From Primulina eburnea (lineage: Eukaryota; Streptophyta; Magnoliopsida; Lamiales; Gesneriaceae), in the NCBI RefSeq assembly GCF_022965805.1, contig NW_027330904.1, positions 108,026-172,025 of the forward strand: a DNA stretch of 64,000 nucleotides, given 5' to 3'. The notes beneath the pieces are model-generated. The model was not told where the DNA came from. It made no database searches and saw only the letters and a program-made list of their open reading frames with translations. The position numbers and the translations under genes were made by a program. The stretch's first letter is position 1. The number at the start of each line of letters is the position of its first letter. This document shows positions 1 through 9,580 of this stretch, piece after piece.

Positions 1-184
1 GGTACAAGTCAATGTGGTATTGGGAGATGGACTTGAGTCGATTTAGACTTGGGTTTCCCTAAATCACATACTTTACTTTATTGCATTGATATTTGCATTG
101 ATTGATTTATATACTCGTTCTCTTGACTTTAGACAGCAGGTATTAGAGGAGTCATCTTATGACAGAAGTGCCGTTAGTGGTGGG
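1..184 (+). repeat. Gypsy-type LTR, tandem copy A, left part
   Basis: This stretch matches 11937-12120 almost base for base. It is the part of plus-strand LTR copy A that lies left of the copia-1 insertion; the LTR resumes at 9581. Its own left end is outside the window. It carries no coding capacity. Assignment to Ty3/gypsy is inferred from the general LTR layout and from the related minus-strand LTR at 13831, which has a primer binding site but no pol in the window. Confidence 0.8.
180..184. repeat. Target site duplication of copia-1, left (GTGGG)
   Basis: GTGGG lies directly before the TG terminus of the 5' LTR and is repeated at 9576-9580 after the 3' LTR. The related copy B has one GTGGG at 12116-12120, the unoccupied site. 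Confidence 0.95.
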
Positions 185-2341
185 TGTTAGAGTAGGTGCC
201 CGTCGAGCCAAGTGTTGGCCGAGTGTTCACAATGAAACTCTATGAATAAGCAGTCTTTATTTTAATAATATTTGAAATTATTATTTTGGCAAATCTTTAT
301 CTGTATACCCATGCTAGCTGCATAGATCAAGCCCTTGAATATACAAATAGTAGAAAGAATATGAGATGCTCATATGATGAGTATCATGAAACTCATATTT
401 GTAATACTGTATATTCTAAACGGTTCCTAGTCGATTCAGCCGCCACTAAGAAGGATATAGGCCGCTCGAGTTAGAGACTAGTATCTGCGATGTGAGTACC
501 ATGTTTCATTGGTAGGGGACATTGTGATGTCCGAACATGCAGATAGGTGCTCCTTGTAGAGTGCACTGAACAACCCTCCATAAAAGGACTTTCCAAGTGG
601 TTCTCACTTATCGAGTGGAAAAGTCCTGGTTTATGGTTGTACAGAATTAGTCCTTATGACCCGGGACAACATTGAGACTCTATGTGCTAGAATTACACTT
701 TGACTTGTTTACCGACTCTCATGGGGTCATCAGGTGGCAAGGTTGGGTGTTCTGTCGAAACACATAGGAGTCGATGCATTGTAGTCGGGGATTCACCGCT
801 TACCTTCGGGTATGGATATCCTATGTGTAATCATGTGTATGTAGGTTGAAATCTCTGGCCAGAGTATGGTGGTAATTATGAAAGGTGTTTCATAGATTAC
901 ACCATCGATGCAACTACGACATGACACATAGTATCGATTCATTGACAACTCTCGATAAATCAATGGTTGTCGAATCGATCGGGATATATGAGTTGAAGGG
1001 ACCGTACTGTACGCTAACCATAATTGAATGGTTCTTGCAGGCACTATCATGTGATACCTAGGGAATCACGTAAGCGATGCTGCTAGGCGTTTAACGTGAT
1101 TGGTTGGGTACTATCAGACTTGAGTTCTGACGTTCTTACTATCAAGGAGTTGATAAGTAAGAATGGAGCATTTGGGGTATGCTCGAATAAGGACATGTTT
1201 AGTCCGAATCACATGGAGATGTGAACCCACGGCTAGTTGTATCAATGAACCATTGAGGGCCACACAAGTACTAGCTTTGTAAATCCCGATGAGAAGTAAA
1301 AATAGTTCAATGTGTTGAACGGCTTATAAAGGAGTTTATAAGCGTAAGGAAAATTAGAAGTATGACTTCTATAAAGGAGAAAATAGTTCAATGTGTTGAA
1401 CGACTTATAAATGAGTTTATAAGTGCAAAGAAAAATAGAAGTATGACTTCTATGAGAGAAATGTAAATTTTGATTTATGGAAGTGTTCCTAAATTAAAAT
1501 TTGGCCAAGAGAATAATGTATTTGAAAATTGTGATTTTCATAAACATTATAATGGACTAAATTAAATTAATTCAAGTGTTGAATTAATCAAACACTAGTG
1601 GGCCTTGTAGAGCCCAAATGATTAAATTAATTCAAGTGTTAGATTAATTAAATAATATTGAGTCTTGTAGAGCTCAATTAAAATAATTATTTAACTAGTG
1701 GGACTTGGGTAAATTCAAGTAATGTTTAATTAGTCTCAAATATGTTTGAGATAATTAAATTTAGTCCAAAGTTTTTAATTTGATTAAAAACTATATTGTA
1801 TGCATGCATGGGAGGTGAAGGGTTGGAGATTACTTTTGAATAAAATAATGGCATGGCATGCTACTTTTCACTTTTGCTTTTTGCAACACCAAGACATGGA
1901 ATTAAAATTATTCTACCTTCCCTCCCAAGTGAGATGGCCGAAACCTCTAAGGATTTTTCTCTCAAGTTTTTCTCTCCATTTTTGTGTTCTTGAATTGTTT
2001 AAGAACGCACACTTCTCTTTGATAAATCCTCACATTTTTCTAGTGCAAATTGTGAGGGGATCTTCCTAGTTAGTGGTGGGCCTAATTTGAAGGAAAGATT
2101 CAAGGATTTGGAGGAGGAGCTTGTAGATTCATCTTCCATTCAAGAGCTTTGTTGTTCAACAACAAAGTTGGAGCCACAATCAACTTTTTAAAGTTGATAG
2201 GTATATTTTCTTATCATCCTATGTATGGTTTGAGTTTTTGTAAATATTACACAAGAAACTTTAGGTGGCCGAAATTTTGTCATAAAATTCGAAAATTTTG
2301 CTTCCGTTGCGTTTCCGGCCACCGTAACCGGTCCGCTTTCA
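185..2341 (+). repeat. Copia-1 5' LTR
   Basis: The LTR is 2157 bp, begins TGTTAGAG and ends CTTTCA, and its partner at 7419-9575 has the same length. It should hold the promoter (U3), transcription start and polyadenylation signals, but I cannot place a TATA box with confidence. Positions 1305-1792 hold a run of short palindromes. Small open frames inside it (for example 286-474 and, on the minus strand, 793-1050) recur in every LTR copy, mostly lack ATG starts, and are not genes. Confidence 0.96.
1305..1792. promoter_or_regulatory. Stem-loop array in copia LTR (candidate U3 regulatory repeats)
   Basis: About ten perfect or near-perfect inverted repeats with 3-5-nt loops follow one another. 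Examples are GTTCAATGTGTTGAAC (1305-1320 and again 1386-1401), a 20-bp palindrome at 1323-1342 with a relative at 1403-1424, AGAAG-TATGA-CTTCT (1356-1370 and 1437-1451), 1523-1540, 1566-1588, 1734-1751 and 1770-1792 (10-bp perfect stem, TTG loop). The first three are duplicated as a block about 81 bp apart. The order is kept in the other copia LTRs. A regulatory role is inference; duplicated U3 modules are common in plant copia elements. Confidence 0.6.
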
Positions 2342-2343
2342 AG

Positions 2344-2355
2344 TGGTATCCGAGC
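2344..2355 (+). other. Primer binding site of copia-1
   Basis: TGGTATCCGAGC begins two bases after the 5' LTR. It differs by one base from TGGTATCAGAGC, the usual plant site complementary to the 3' end of initiator tRNA-Met. It primes minus-strand DNA synthesis. Confidence 0.85.
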
Positions 2356-4147
2356 TTAGGTTACGGATTTTGTGTAATATTTACGTAATATTATGTTGAG
2401 ATCGATTTCTAACCGCTTGAGAAATTTTTTGGTGTATGTATGGTGAAGGCCGAAATTTTTTGAAGAAAACCAAAAAAAAAAAAAAATTTTTCGGGCAGCC
2501 CGAGGGGCTGCCCGAAAATTTCGGGCAGCATAGAGCAGCCCTCGAAATGTTCAGTTTTTAAAATAAAAAAAAAAAAAATTTTTTTGTTGTTGCCGGAATC
2601 CGGCGACGGAGCTCCGGCGACGGCGATGACGACTAGGGTTTCCATAAGTGTTTTGGACAATCTTAGTGTCATGGGCCTTGAGATGTTGGGCCATTGGATG
2701 GACAACATTATTTGTGAAATTTAAATGGGCCTAAGTATTTTTGGTGAAAAATGGGTTTTGGGCCCTTAAGTTTAAATTTATAATTGTTGCACATATTTTC
2801 TCATAAAATAAATAATTGAAGTAGGACTTCAATTATTTATAGTAAATGGTGATTTACAAGAAATTCGATTATAAATAAATTAATTTGAAAGTAGACAAAG
2901 GTGTTTGTATACTTTGTTAATTTAATTTATAATTGTGGCGGTTAGTGATTGGATCAAGATATATAATATTGGATCAATTAATTATAGTGATAATTAATTG
3001 ATAGTGTATGATATGTGATATTATGCATGAAGGATGATCAAAAGCCCAAGCCCAATTTGCTAGGTGTATGCTAGGATATTTGTGTTGAATGATTGTAATA
3101 ATTATCAATTTATCAAGTGGGCTTGGTTTATGGCCCGTTCCCACCCCATGAGATGTATCCCTATGTGCCATGGATATTTATTTGTAAATATTAGAATAGG
3201 GGAAGATCAAGATTGGAAGATGGTGGCCTTGGTGATTATGAAGATCGAAGACATGTAATATTGGATGCTAATGTAATAATTTAGTTGCATTGCATCCCGT
3301 GCATTTACCCTAGGATTGGACCTAGGCCCGTGTTTGGCTCACACGGGCCATTAGTTTTGGGGCGATTGATCATCCTTGTATTGTTTTCTATTTATGATAT
3401 ATGCATGATATGTTATAAATAATGAGTATGTGCGTTATTATTATTATAATAACAAAGTTGCATGAATCCGGCAAACATACGATCAAACATGGCGAGCTTT
3501 TAAAATAAAATTAATGATGAGACCTTTCAAAATTAAAAACCCTCATTTTGAATAAGATTCAAAATAAATATCAAGCCCGAAAAGGGGAATTATAAATTTG
3601 TTTATAATTTCCTTGTCTTCCATCGACAATGGGTGCATGATGAACGCTACCCGTACTCGGGGCTCGGCTCATATTATTGGGGGAGCCTCGAGTGCCGGAA
3701 AGCTGTGACATCCATTGACATGGTGATGTGAACTACGTGGAACTCCCATGATTTCGGCTCATATTATTGAGGGAACTCATTGCGACCGTCCATTAAGGTT
3801 CAACATCGATGGGTAAGGCTTGACACGTGAAGATGAACGACGTCATATTATTGGGTCCTAATCAAACGTGAGACAAAATTTTACGTTAAGGGTTGCATTG
3901 TGATGCAATTGGAAACTACCTTTTAGGTTTTGTGATTGGCTGATATTATTCGGGATCATAATTCGCTAATTGGACCTTACGTACCTACTGAGGAAAGGAG
4001 TTTCCCGTTTTCACTAGAGGGTAGTGAAAGATGTCAAAACAGTGGGAGCAAATATTTATGAAGTATAAGTCCAAACTTCATATCTTACTAAATATTTAAA
4101 ATAGTCATCAACATTTATCTGTTTTTACTTTTCAGTACAAATCGACA
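2356..4147 (+). other. Copia-1 untranslated leader
   Basis: About 1.8 kb separates the primer binding site from gag, and I see no conserved coding frame in it. It holds homopurine A runs (about 2471-2486 and 2570-2585), a strong GC-rich hairpin (2490-2516), GCCGGAATCCGG-type inverted repeats (2591-2625), and between 3660 and 3960 four diverged copies of a CATATTATTG-centred motif. Open frames at 2149-2388, 2409-2708 and 2974-3258 look incidental. The copia-2 leader (17892-19694) matches closely. Confidence 0.75.
2490..2516 (+). other. GC-rich 12-bp hairpin in copia-1 leader
   Basis: TTCGGGCAGCCC, then a GAG loop, then GGGCTGCCCGAA form a perfect 12-bp stem. It sits just inside the 5' end of the internal RNA, where dimerisation or packaging signals are expected in LTR retroelements. 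Copia-2 has the identical stem at 18025-18051, followed by a second GGGCAGCCC unit. The role is inference. Confidence 0.55.
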
Positions 4148-5008
4148 ATGTCTTCGATGCGCAATTCGATATCTATAATACTCGACAAACACATATTAAC
4201 TGGACCTAATTACCTCACTTGGCTAAGAAATTTGAAAATAGTCTTAAATTCGGAAAGGGTAACATATACACTAACTCAGTCGCCCCCTGTTGAGGCTCCG
4301 ACTGACTGCAATCCTGAGGAATTGCAGGCTTACAAGGAATGGTGTGACCATGACTTGATAGCCAGGTGTTATATGCTGACTTCTATGAACGATGAGCTAC
4401 AGAGGCGTTTTGAGGGTGCAAAGAGTGCTGCTGACATTCATTTGCATCTCAAAGAGCTCTTTGGAGAGCAAACGCGTCCTCTTAGGCATGCTACCGTCAA
4501 GGAGCTGATCACTTTGCGCATGCGAGAGGGGACCTCGGTCCATGAGCATGGCCTAAAGGTGATCGGGCTCGTGGACAAGCTCGTTGGCATGGATCTGATC
4601 CTGCCTTTGGAGTTGACCACCGACATGTTGCTGTTATCGCTGCCTAGCTCATTTGATCCTTTTGTGGTGAACTTCAACATGAACAAGATGGAACCGACCC
4701 TTGAGGAGTTGGTGAACATGCTTGTTACGTTTGAATCCACCATCAAGAAAGAGAAGTTGGTTCTTTATGTGGGTTCTTCATCTGGTACGAAGATTGATCC
4801 ACATGGGAATGGAAAGAAGCGTTCTTTCCAACGTCCCAAGAAGAACGTGCCCTTGTTGAGGCAATCTCCGAATCCCGTTGTGGCAGCCACACCAGTTAGG
4901 GCTGACAAGACTAGTGATGTTTGTCATCACTGCAAGAAGCCTGGACATTGGAAGCGAAATTGCAAGGAATATCTGGCCCAGAAGTGGTCTGGAAACAGTA
5001 TGTTCTAA
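4148..5008 (+). CDS. gag: Copia-1 Gag (capsid/nucleocapsid), intact 286-codon frame
   Basis: Gag packages element RNA into cytoplasmic virus-like particles. The frame starts at an ATG and ends at TAA. Residues about 10-40 contain a GPNYLTWLRNL segment typical of copia-type Gag amino termini (Retrotran_gag_2-like families). A helical middle region follows, then a basic Lys-rich stretch around residues 215-250. Near the C terminus is a CCHC zinc knuckle, CHHCKKPGHWKRNC (C-x2-C-x4-H-x4-C), which binds RNA. The normal copia layout is one Gag-Pol frame; here the stop follows soon after the knuckle and the protease lies after a gap. The frame is as long as that of copia-2 and nearly identical, whereas pol is broken in both. 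Confidence 0.93.
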   Translation: MSSMRNSISIILDKHILTGPNYLTWLRNLKIVLNSERVTYTLTQSPPVEAPTDCNPEELQAYKEWCDHDLIARCYMLTSMNDELQRRFEGAKSAADIHLHLKELFGEQTRPLRHATVKELITLRMREGTSVHEHGLKVIGLVDKLVGMDLILPLELTTDMLLLSLPSSFDPFVVNFNMNKMEPTLEELVNMLVTFESTIKKEKLVLYVGSSSGTKIDPHGNGKKRSFQRPKKNVPLLRQSPNPVVAATPVRADKTSDVCHHCKKPGHWKRNCKEYLAQKWSGNSMF

Positions 5009-5038
5009 ATTTAAGTAAACATTTTAATTAACTCTACT

Positions 5039-5440
5039 TCTTGGGTATTAGATAACGGTTGTGACTCACATCTCTGTAATGGGTTACAGGTAATGGGAAG
5101 AAGTAGGAAGCTTAAGGAAGGTGTGACCTTCTTGAGGATAGGCAATGGAGCAAGAGTTGCTGCCAAGGCCATTGAAGATGTTTACTTATTATTGAACAAT
5201 AGTTTAAGTTAATTTTATGAGATGTTTTGCTTGTACCTAAATTTTGTTAAAAAAAAAAATAAATAAATAAAAAAAACATTGTTTCCATTTCTATGCTGAT
5301 AAAAATGGATATTCTTGTTTATTTTGCAAAGGTGTTTGCAACATTTACATGAATGAATGTTTTGATTGGTACTGGTGAACTTGAAAACGATCTCTATAAC
5401 TTAAAATTAAAAGATATTCCATTAAATGTCCATTCAAAGG
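5039..5440 (+). pseudogene. Copia-1 protease and pre-integrase remnant
   Basis: A translated WVLD-N-G-C-DSHLCN segment near 5042-5080 corresponds to the aspartic protease active site of copia elements. The D-T/S-G triad reads D-N-G (5051-5059), which would be expected to weaken or abolish activity. The frame continues to about 5215 and is then interrupted, with an A-rich run at 5249-5278. A short stretch resembling the region before integrase (about 5330-5430) follows. The zinc-binding HHCC domain expected next is absent. No continuous reading frame links this with gag or reverse transcriptase. Confidence 0.75.
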
Positions 5441-5446
5441 CAGACA

Positions 5447-5690
5447 CCATATGAGATATGGATGGGTAAGCCTCCCAAATATTCTTATCTTAGAATATGG
5501 GGAGCCCTGCTTATGTGAAGCAGGTAGTGGGAGATAAATTGGATTGTTGATCCATTTTATGTTACTTTGTGGGATATCCAAGGAATTAAGTTGGATATTA
5601 TTTCTATCATCCCCAAGAAACAAAGGTGTTTGTTTCTAGGAATGCAACCTTTTTGAAAGGGATTTTCTATTGGATAGAAAAAAGGGAGAT
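5447..5690 (+). pseudogene. Copia-1 integrase C-terminal remnant (core deleted)
   Basis: From CCATATGAG at 5447 the translation reads PYEIWMGKPPKYSYLRIWG, the conserved segment just after the catalytic core of copia integrases. A frameshift and stops follow, and recognisable fragments run to about 5690. The HHCC domain and the D,D35E core that should precede it are missing: the sequence jumps from pre-integrase (about 5440) to this point. Copia-2 has the same junction at about 20952-20970, so the deletion predates both insertions. Confidence 0.8.
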
Positions 5691-6916
5691 GATAGAACTC
5701 GAAGAGGTTCGAGAGAAACCCGCAATTATAGAACCCACACCCGATGAGCCAAGAGAGGAGATACAAGCTCCTAGCGGATACGAGAAAGTCTCGAGACCAC
5801 CTATGAGGTATGGTCAGCTTCTTGAAGAGGGCCATGATGAGCCTAACCATGGATGTGATCCATGGACCTTCAAGGAAGCGTTATCCGATGCCGATTCATC
5901 CAAGTGGCTTGAAGCAATGGAATCTGAGTTGAATTCCATGCATTCGAACCAAGTATAGGATCTTGTGGATCCGCCTGAGGGAACTGTTCCCACAGGGACT
6001 TGGGGCGGATGGGAAGGTATTAACCTTCAAGGCGCGATTGGTGGCAAAAGGATGTACTCAAAGACAAGGAGTTGACTTTGAGGAAACCTTTTCCCAATCG
6101 CAATGTTCAAGTCCATAAGGATTTTGCTAGCCATAGCTGCATGGTATGACTATGAGATATGGCAGATGGATGTTAAGACAGTCTTTCTTAATAGGGATTT
6201 TAAGAAAGTGATTTACATGTCTCAACCTGAAGGGTTTACATCTATCGGAAGTGAGCATATCGTATGCAAACTTCAAAGATCTATTTATGATCTAAAGCAG
6301 GCATCAAGGAGTTGGAACCTTAGATTCGATAGTACAATCAAAGAGTTTGATTTACTAAGAATCATGAGGAACCCTGTGTGTATAAGAAGGTCAGTGGGAG
6401 TGTTGTGACATTCCTGGTGCTTTATGTTGATGACATTCTACTCATTGGGAATGATGTAGGAATGTTGCAATCAACTAAGATATGGTTAACGAGTAAGTTC
6501 TCGATGCAGGACTTGGGAGAAGCATCTTTTGTATTGGGATACAGATCTATAGAGATAGATCGAAAAGATGGCTTGGTCTCACCCAGTCCACATACATGAT
6601 ACCATCGTGAAGCGGTTCTCGATGGATGCGTCCTTGAGAGGACATCTACCAATGTGTCATGGCGTGTCCCTATCCAAGTCTGTCTCCTGAGACTGATGCA
6701 GAGATAGTGACGATGACACGCATTCCGTATGCTTCGGCAATTGGTAACATCATGTATGGGATGATATCTACACGTCCTGACGTGGCGTTTTCACTATGTG
6801 TAGTGAAAAGATATCAATCGAACCCTGGTCTTCCACACCTGAAAGCTGTGAAAGACATCCTCAAGCAGTTGAGAAGGACCAATAAGTTGTTCTTGGTCTA
6901 TGGGGTGGAGAACTGA
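5691..6916 (+). pseudogene. Copia-1 reverse transcriptase (RVT_2), frameshifted
   Basis: Copia-type reverse transcriptase, which copies element RNA into cDNA. A linker (IELEEVREKP, about 5694) leads into the domain start WLEAMESELNSM (about 5908). After a stop at 5956-5958 the match resumes with KSIRILLAIAAWYDYEIWQMDV (from about 6106), including the first catalytic Asp (QMDV), and KLQRSIYDLKQASRSW. After a frameshift near 6360 comes the YVDD box (6423-6434), which is intact. GDV-type thumb segments continue to about 6600, then TRPDVAFS-like connection sequence at 6659-6916. At least three frame changes make the protein non-functional as read here. Confidence 0.88.
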
Positions 6917-6918
6917 AA

Positions 6919-7404
6919 TTGGAAGACTATACCGACACTAGCTTCCAAAGCGATATCGATAACTCGAAGTCAACCTCTAGTTTTGTATTCATGCTCAACG
7001 GTGCTGCTGTCTCTTGGAAGAGTTCCAAGCAAGACAATACTGCGGATTCCAGCACAGAGGCCGTATACATTGCTGCATCAGATGCAGCAAGAGAGGCTGT
7101 TTGGATAAGGAATTTCATCCAAGAGTTGGACGTCATTCCTAATGGAGTTGCTCCTGTCCCGGTGTTGTGTGACAACACGGGAGCTATAGCTCAAGCAAAG
7201 GAGCCAAGGTCTCATCAGAAATCCAAACTCGTATTGAGAAAGTACCACATCCTCGGAGAGATTGTGGAAAGAAGAGTAGTGTCTATTGACAAAGTCGGCT
7301 CCGCAGATTATGTTGTTGATCCACTAGCTAAGCCTTTACCTGGACCATTGTTCGACAAGCATCGCGAATCAATGGGTTTTAAGCATATGGGTAGTTGGCT
7401 CTAG
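6919..7404 (+). pseudogene. Copia-1 RNase H domain, open to the pol stop
   Basis: Copia-type RNase H removes RNA from the RNA:DNA hybrid during cDNA synthesis. The frame holds YTDTSFQSD (first acidic residue), SWKSSKQ, SSTEAVY near residues 53-60 and CDNTGAIA near residue 104, all standard for copia RNase H. The usual STEAEY motif reads STEAVY here, whereas copia-2 keeps STEAEY. The frame ends at TAG (7402-7404), just before the polypurine tract, so this is the natural pol C terminus. It is out of frame with the reverse transcriptase part, hence a pseudogene fragment. Confidence 0.88.
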
Positions 7405-7406
7405 TG

Positions 7407-7418
7407 TAAGTGGGAGAT
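7407..7418 (+). other. Polypurine tract of copia-1
   Basis: The purine-rich run AAGTGGGAGA abuts the TG of the 3' LTR and is the expected primer for plus-strand synthesis. Copia-2 has the same tract at 22931-22942. Confidence 0.85.
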
Positions 7419-9575
7419 TGTTAGAGTAGGTGCCCGTCGAGCCAAGTGTTGGCCGAGTGTTCACAATGAAACTCTATGAATAAGCAGTCTTTATTTTAAT
7501 AATATTTGAAATTATTATTTTGGCAAATCTTTATCTGTATACCCATGCTAGCTGCATAGATAAAGCCCTTGAATATACAAATAGTAGAAAGAATATGAGA
7601 TGCTCATATGATGAGTATCATGAAACTCATATTTGTAATACTGTATATTCTAAACGGTTCCTAGTCGATTCAGCCGCCACTAAGAAGGATATAGGCCGCT
7701 CGAGTTAGAGACTAGTATCTGCGATGTGAGTACCATGTTTCATTGGTAGGGGACATTGTGATGTCCGAACATGCAGATAGGTGCTCCTTGTAGAGTGCAC
7801 TGAACAACCCTCCATAAAAGGACTTTCCAAGTGGTTCTCACTTATCGAGTGGAAAAGTCCTGGTTTATGGTTGTACAGAATTAGTCCTTATGACCCGGGA
7901 CAACATTGAGACTCTATGTGCTAGAATTACACTTTGACTTGTTTACCGACTCTCATGGGGTCATCAGGTGGCAAGGTTGGGTGTTCTGTCGAAACACATA
8001 GGAGTCGATGCATTGTAGTCGGGGATTCACCGCTTACCTTCGGGTATGGATATCCTATGTGTAATCATGTGTATGTAGGTTGAAATCTCTGGCCAGAGTA
8101 TGGTTGTAATTATGAAAGGTGTTTCATAGATTACACCATCGATGCAACTACGACATGACACATAGTATCGATTCATTGACAACTCTCGATAAACCAATGG
8201 TTGTCGAATCGATCGGGATATATGAGTTGAAGGGACCGTACTGTACGCTAACCATAATTGAATGGTTCTTGCAGGCACTATCATGTGATACCTAGGGAAT
8301 CACGTAAGCGATGCTGCTAGGCGTTTAACGTGATTGGTTGGGTACTATCAGACTTGAGTTCTGACGTTCTTACTATCAAGGAGTTGATAAGTAAGAATGG
8401 AGTATTTGGGGTATGCTCGAATAAGGACATGTTTAGTCCGAATCACATGGAGATGTGAACCCACGGCTAGTTGTATCAATGAACCATTGAGGGCCACACA
8501 AGTACTAGCTTTGTAAATCCCGATGAGAAGTAAAAATAGTTCAATGTGTTGAACGGCTTATAAAGGAGTTTATAAGCGTAAGGAAAATTAGAAGTATGAC
8601 TTCTATAAAGGAGAAAATAGTTCAATGTGTTGAACGACTTATAAATGAGTTTATAAGTGCAAAGAAAAATAGAAGTATGACTTCTATGAGAGAAATGTAA
8701 ATTTTGATTTATGGAAGTGTTCCTAAATTAAAATTTGGCCAAGAGAATAATGTATTTGAAAATTGTGATTTTCATAAACATTATAATGGACTAAATTAAA
8801 TTAATTCAAGTGTTGAATTAATCAAACACTAGTGGGCCTTGTAGAGCCCAAATGATTAAATTAATTCAAGTGTTGGATTAATTAAATAATATTGAGTCTT
8901 GTAGAGCTCAATTAAAATAATTATTTAACTAGTGGGACTTGGGTAAATTCAAGTAATGTTTAATTAGTCTCAAATATGTTTGAGATAATTAAATTTAGTC
9001 CAAAGTTTTTAATTTGATTAAAAACTATATTGTATGCATGCATGGGAGGTGAAGGGTTGGAGATTACTTTTGAATAAAATAATGGCATGGCATGCTACTT
9101 TTCACTTTTGCTTTTTGCAACACCAAGACATGGAATTAAAATTATTCTACCTTCCCTCCCAAGTGAGATGGCCGAAACCTCTAAGGATTTTTCTCTCAAG
9201 TTTTTCTCTCCATTTTTGTGTTCTTGAATTGTTTAAGAACACACACTTCTCTTTGATAAATCCTCACATTTTTCTAGTGCAAATTGTGAGGGGATCTTCC
9301 TAGTTAGTGGTGGGCCTAATTTGAAGGAAAGATTCAAGGATTTGGAGGAGGAGCTTGTAGATTCATCTTCCATTCAAGAGCTTTGTTGTTCAACAACAAA
9401 GTTGGAGCCACAATCAACTTTTTAAAGTTGATAGGTATATTTTCTTATCATCCTATGTATGGTTTGAGTTTTTGTAAATATTACACAAGAAACTTTAGGT
9501 GGCCGAAATTTTGTCATAAAATTCGAAAATTTTGCTTCCGTTGCGTTTCCGACCACCGTAACCGGTCCGCTTTCA
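7419..9575 (+). repeat. Copia-1 3' LTR
   Basis: This 2157-bp LTR has the same length as the 5' LTR with about seven substitutions by eye (for example near 329/7563, 865/8099, 1174/8408 and 2318/9552). It ends CTTTCA immediately before the GTGGG duplication. Confidence 0.96.
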
Positions 9576-9580
9576 GTGGG
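9576..9580. repeat. Target site duplication of copia-1, right (GTGGG)
   Basis: Second copy of GTGGG, followed by ATCACCACGGG as in the empty site of copy B at 12121. Confidence 0.95.

Larger units (their letters stand above)
185..9575 (+). mobile_element. Copia-1: Ty1/copia LTR retrotransposon, young but pol-defective
   Basis: The element has two 2157-bp LTRs (185-2341 and 7419-9575) starting TGTTAGAG and ending CTTTCA, a tRNA-Met-type primer binding site, an intact gag, a decayed pol, a polypurine tract and a GTGGG target duplication. The domain order gag, protease, integrase remnant, reverse transcriptase, RNase H defines the Ty1/copia superfamily. The LTRs differ at about seven positions by my reading, so insertion was recent. 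Pol carries frameshifts and stops, and the integrase core is deleted. Copia-2 has the same deletion, so this copy probably moved with enzymes supplied in trans. The lineage within copia is not resolved. Confidence 0.96.

Noticed and set aside
286..474. 62-codon frame repeated at 7520, 15825 and 23044 and (reverse) 27230
   Set aside because: It lies in the copia LTR, starts at TTG, and is conserved only because the LTR copies are recent. No domain is visible.
793..1050. 85-codon minus-strand frame repeated in every copia LTR
   Set aside because: It is antisense within the LTR, has no ATG-supported start or known domain, and recurs wherever the LTR recurs.
4438..4746. 102-codon antisense frame in gag (also 19985-20293)
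   Set aside because: It is the shadow of the gag coding frame on the opposite strand.
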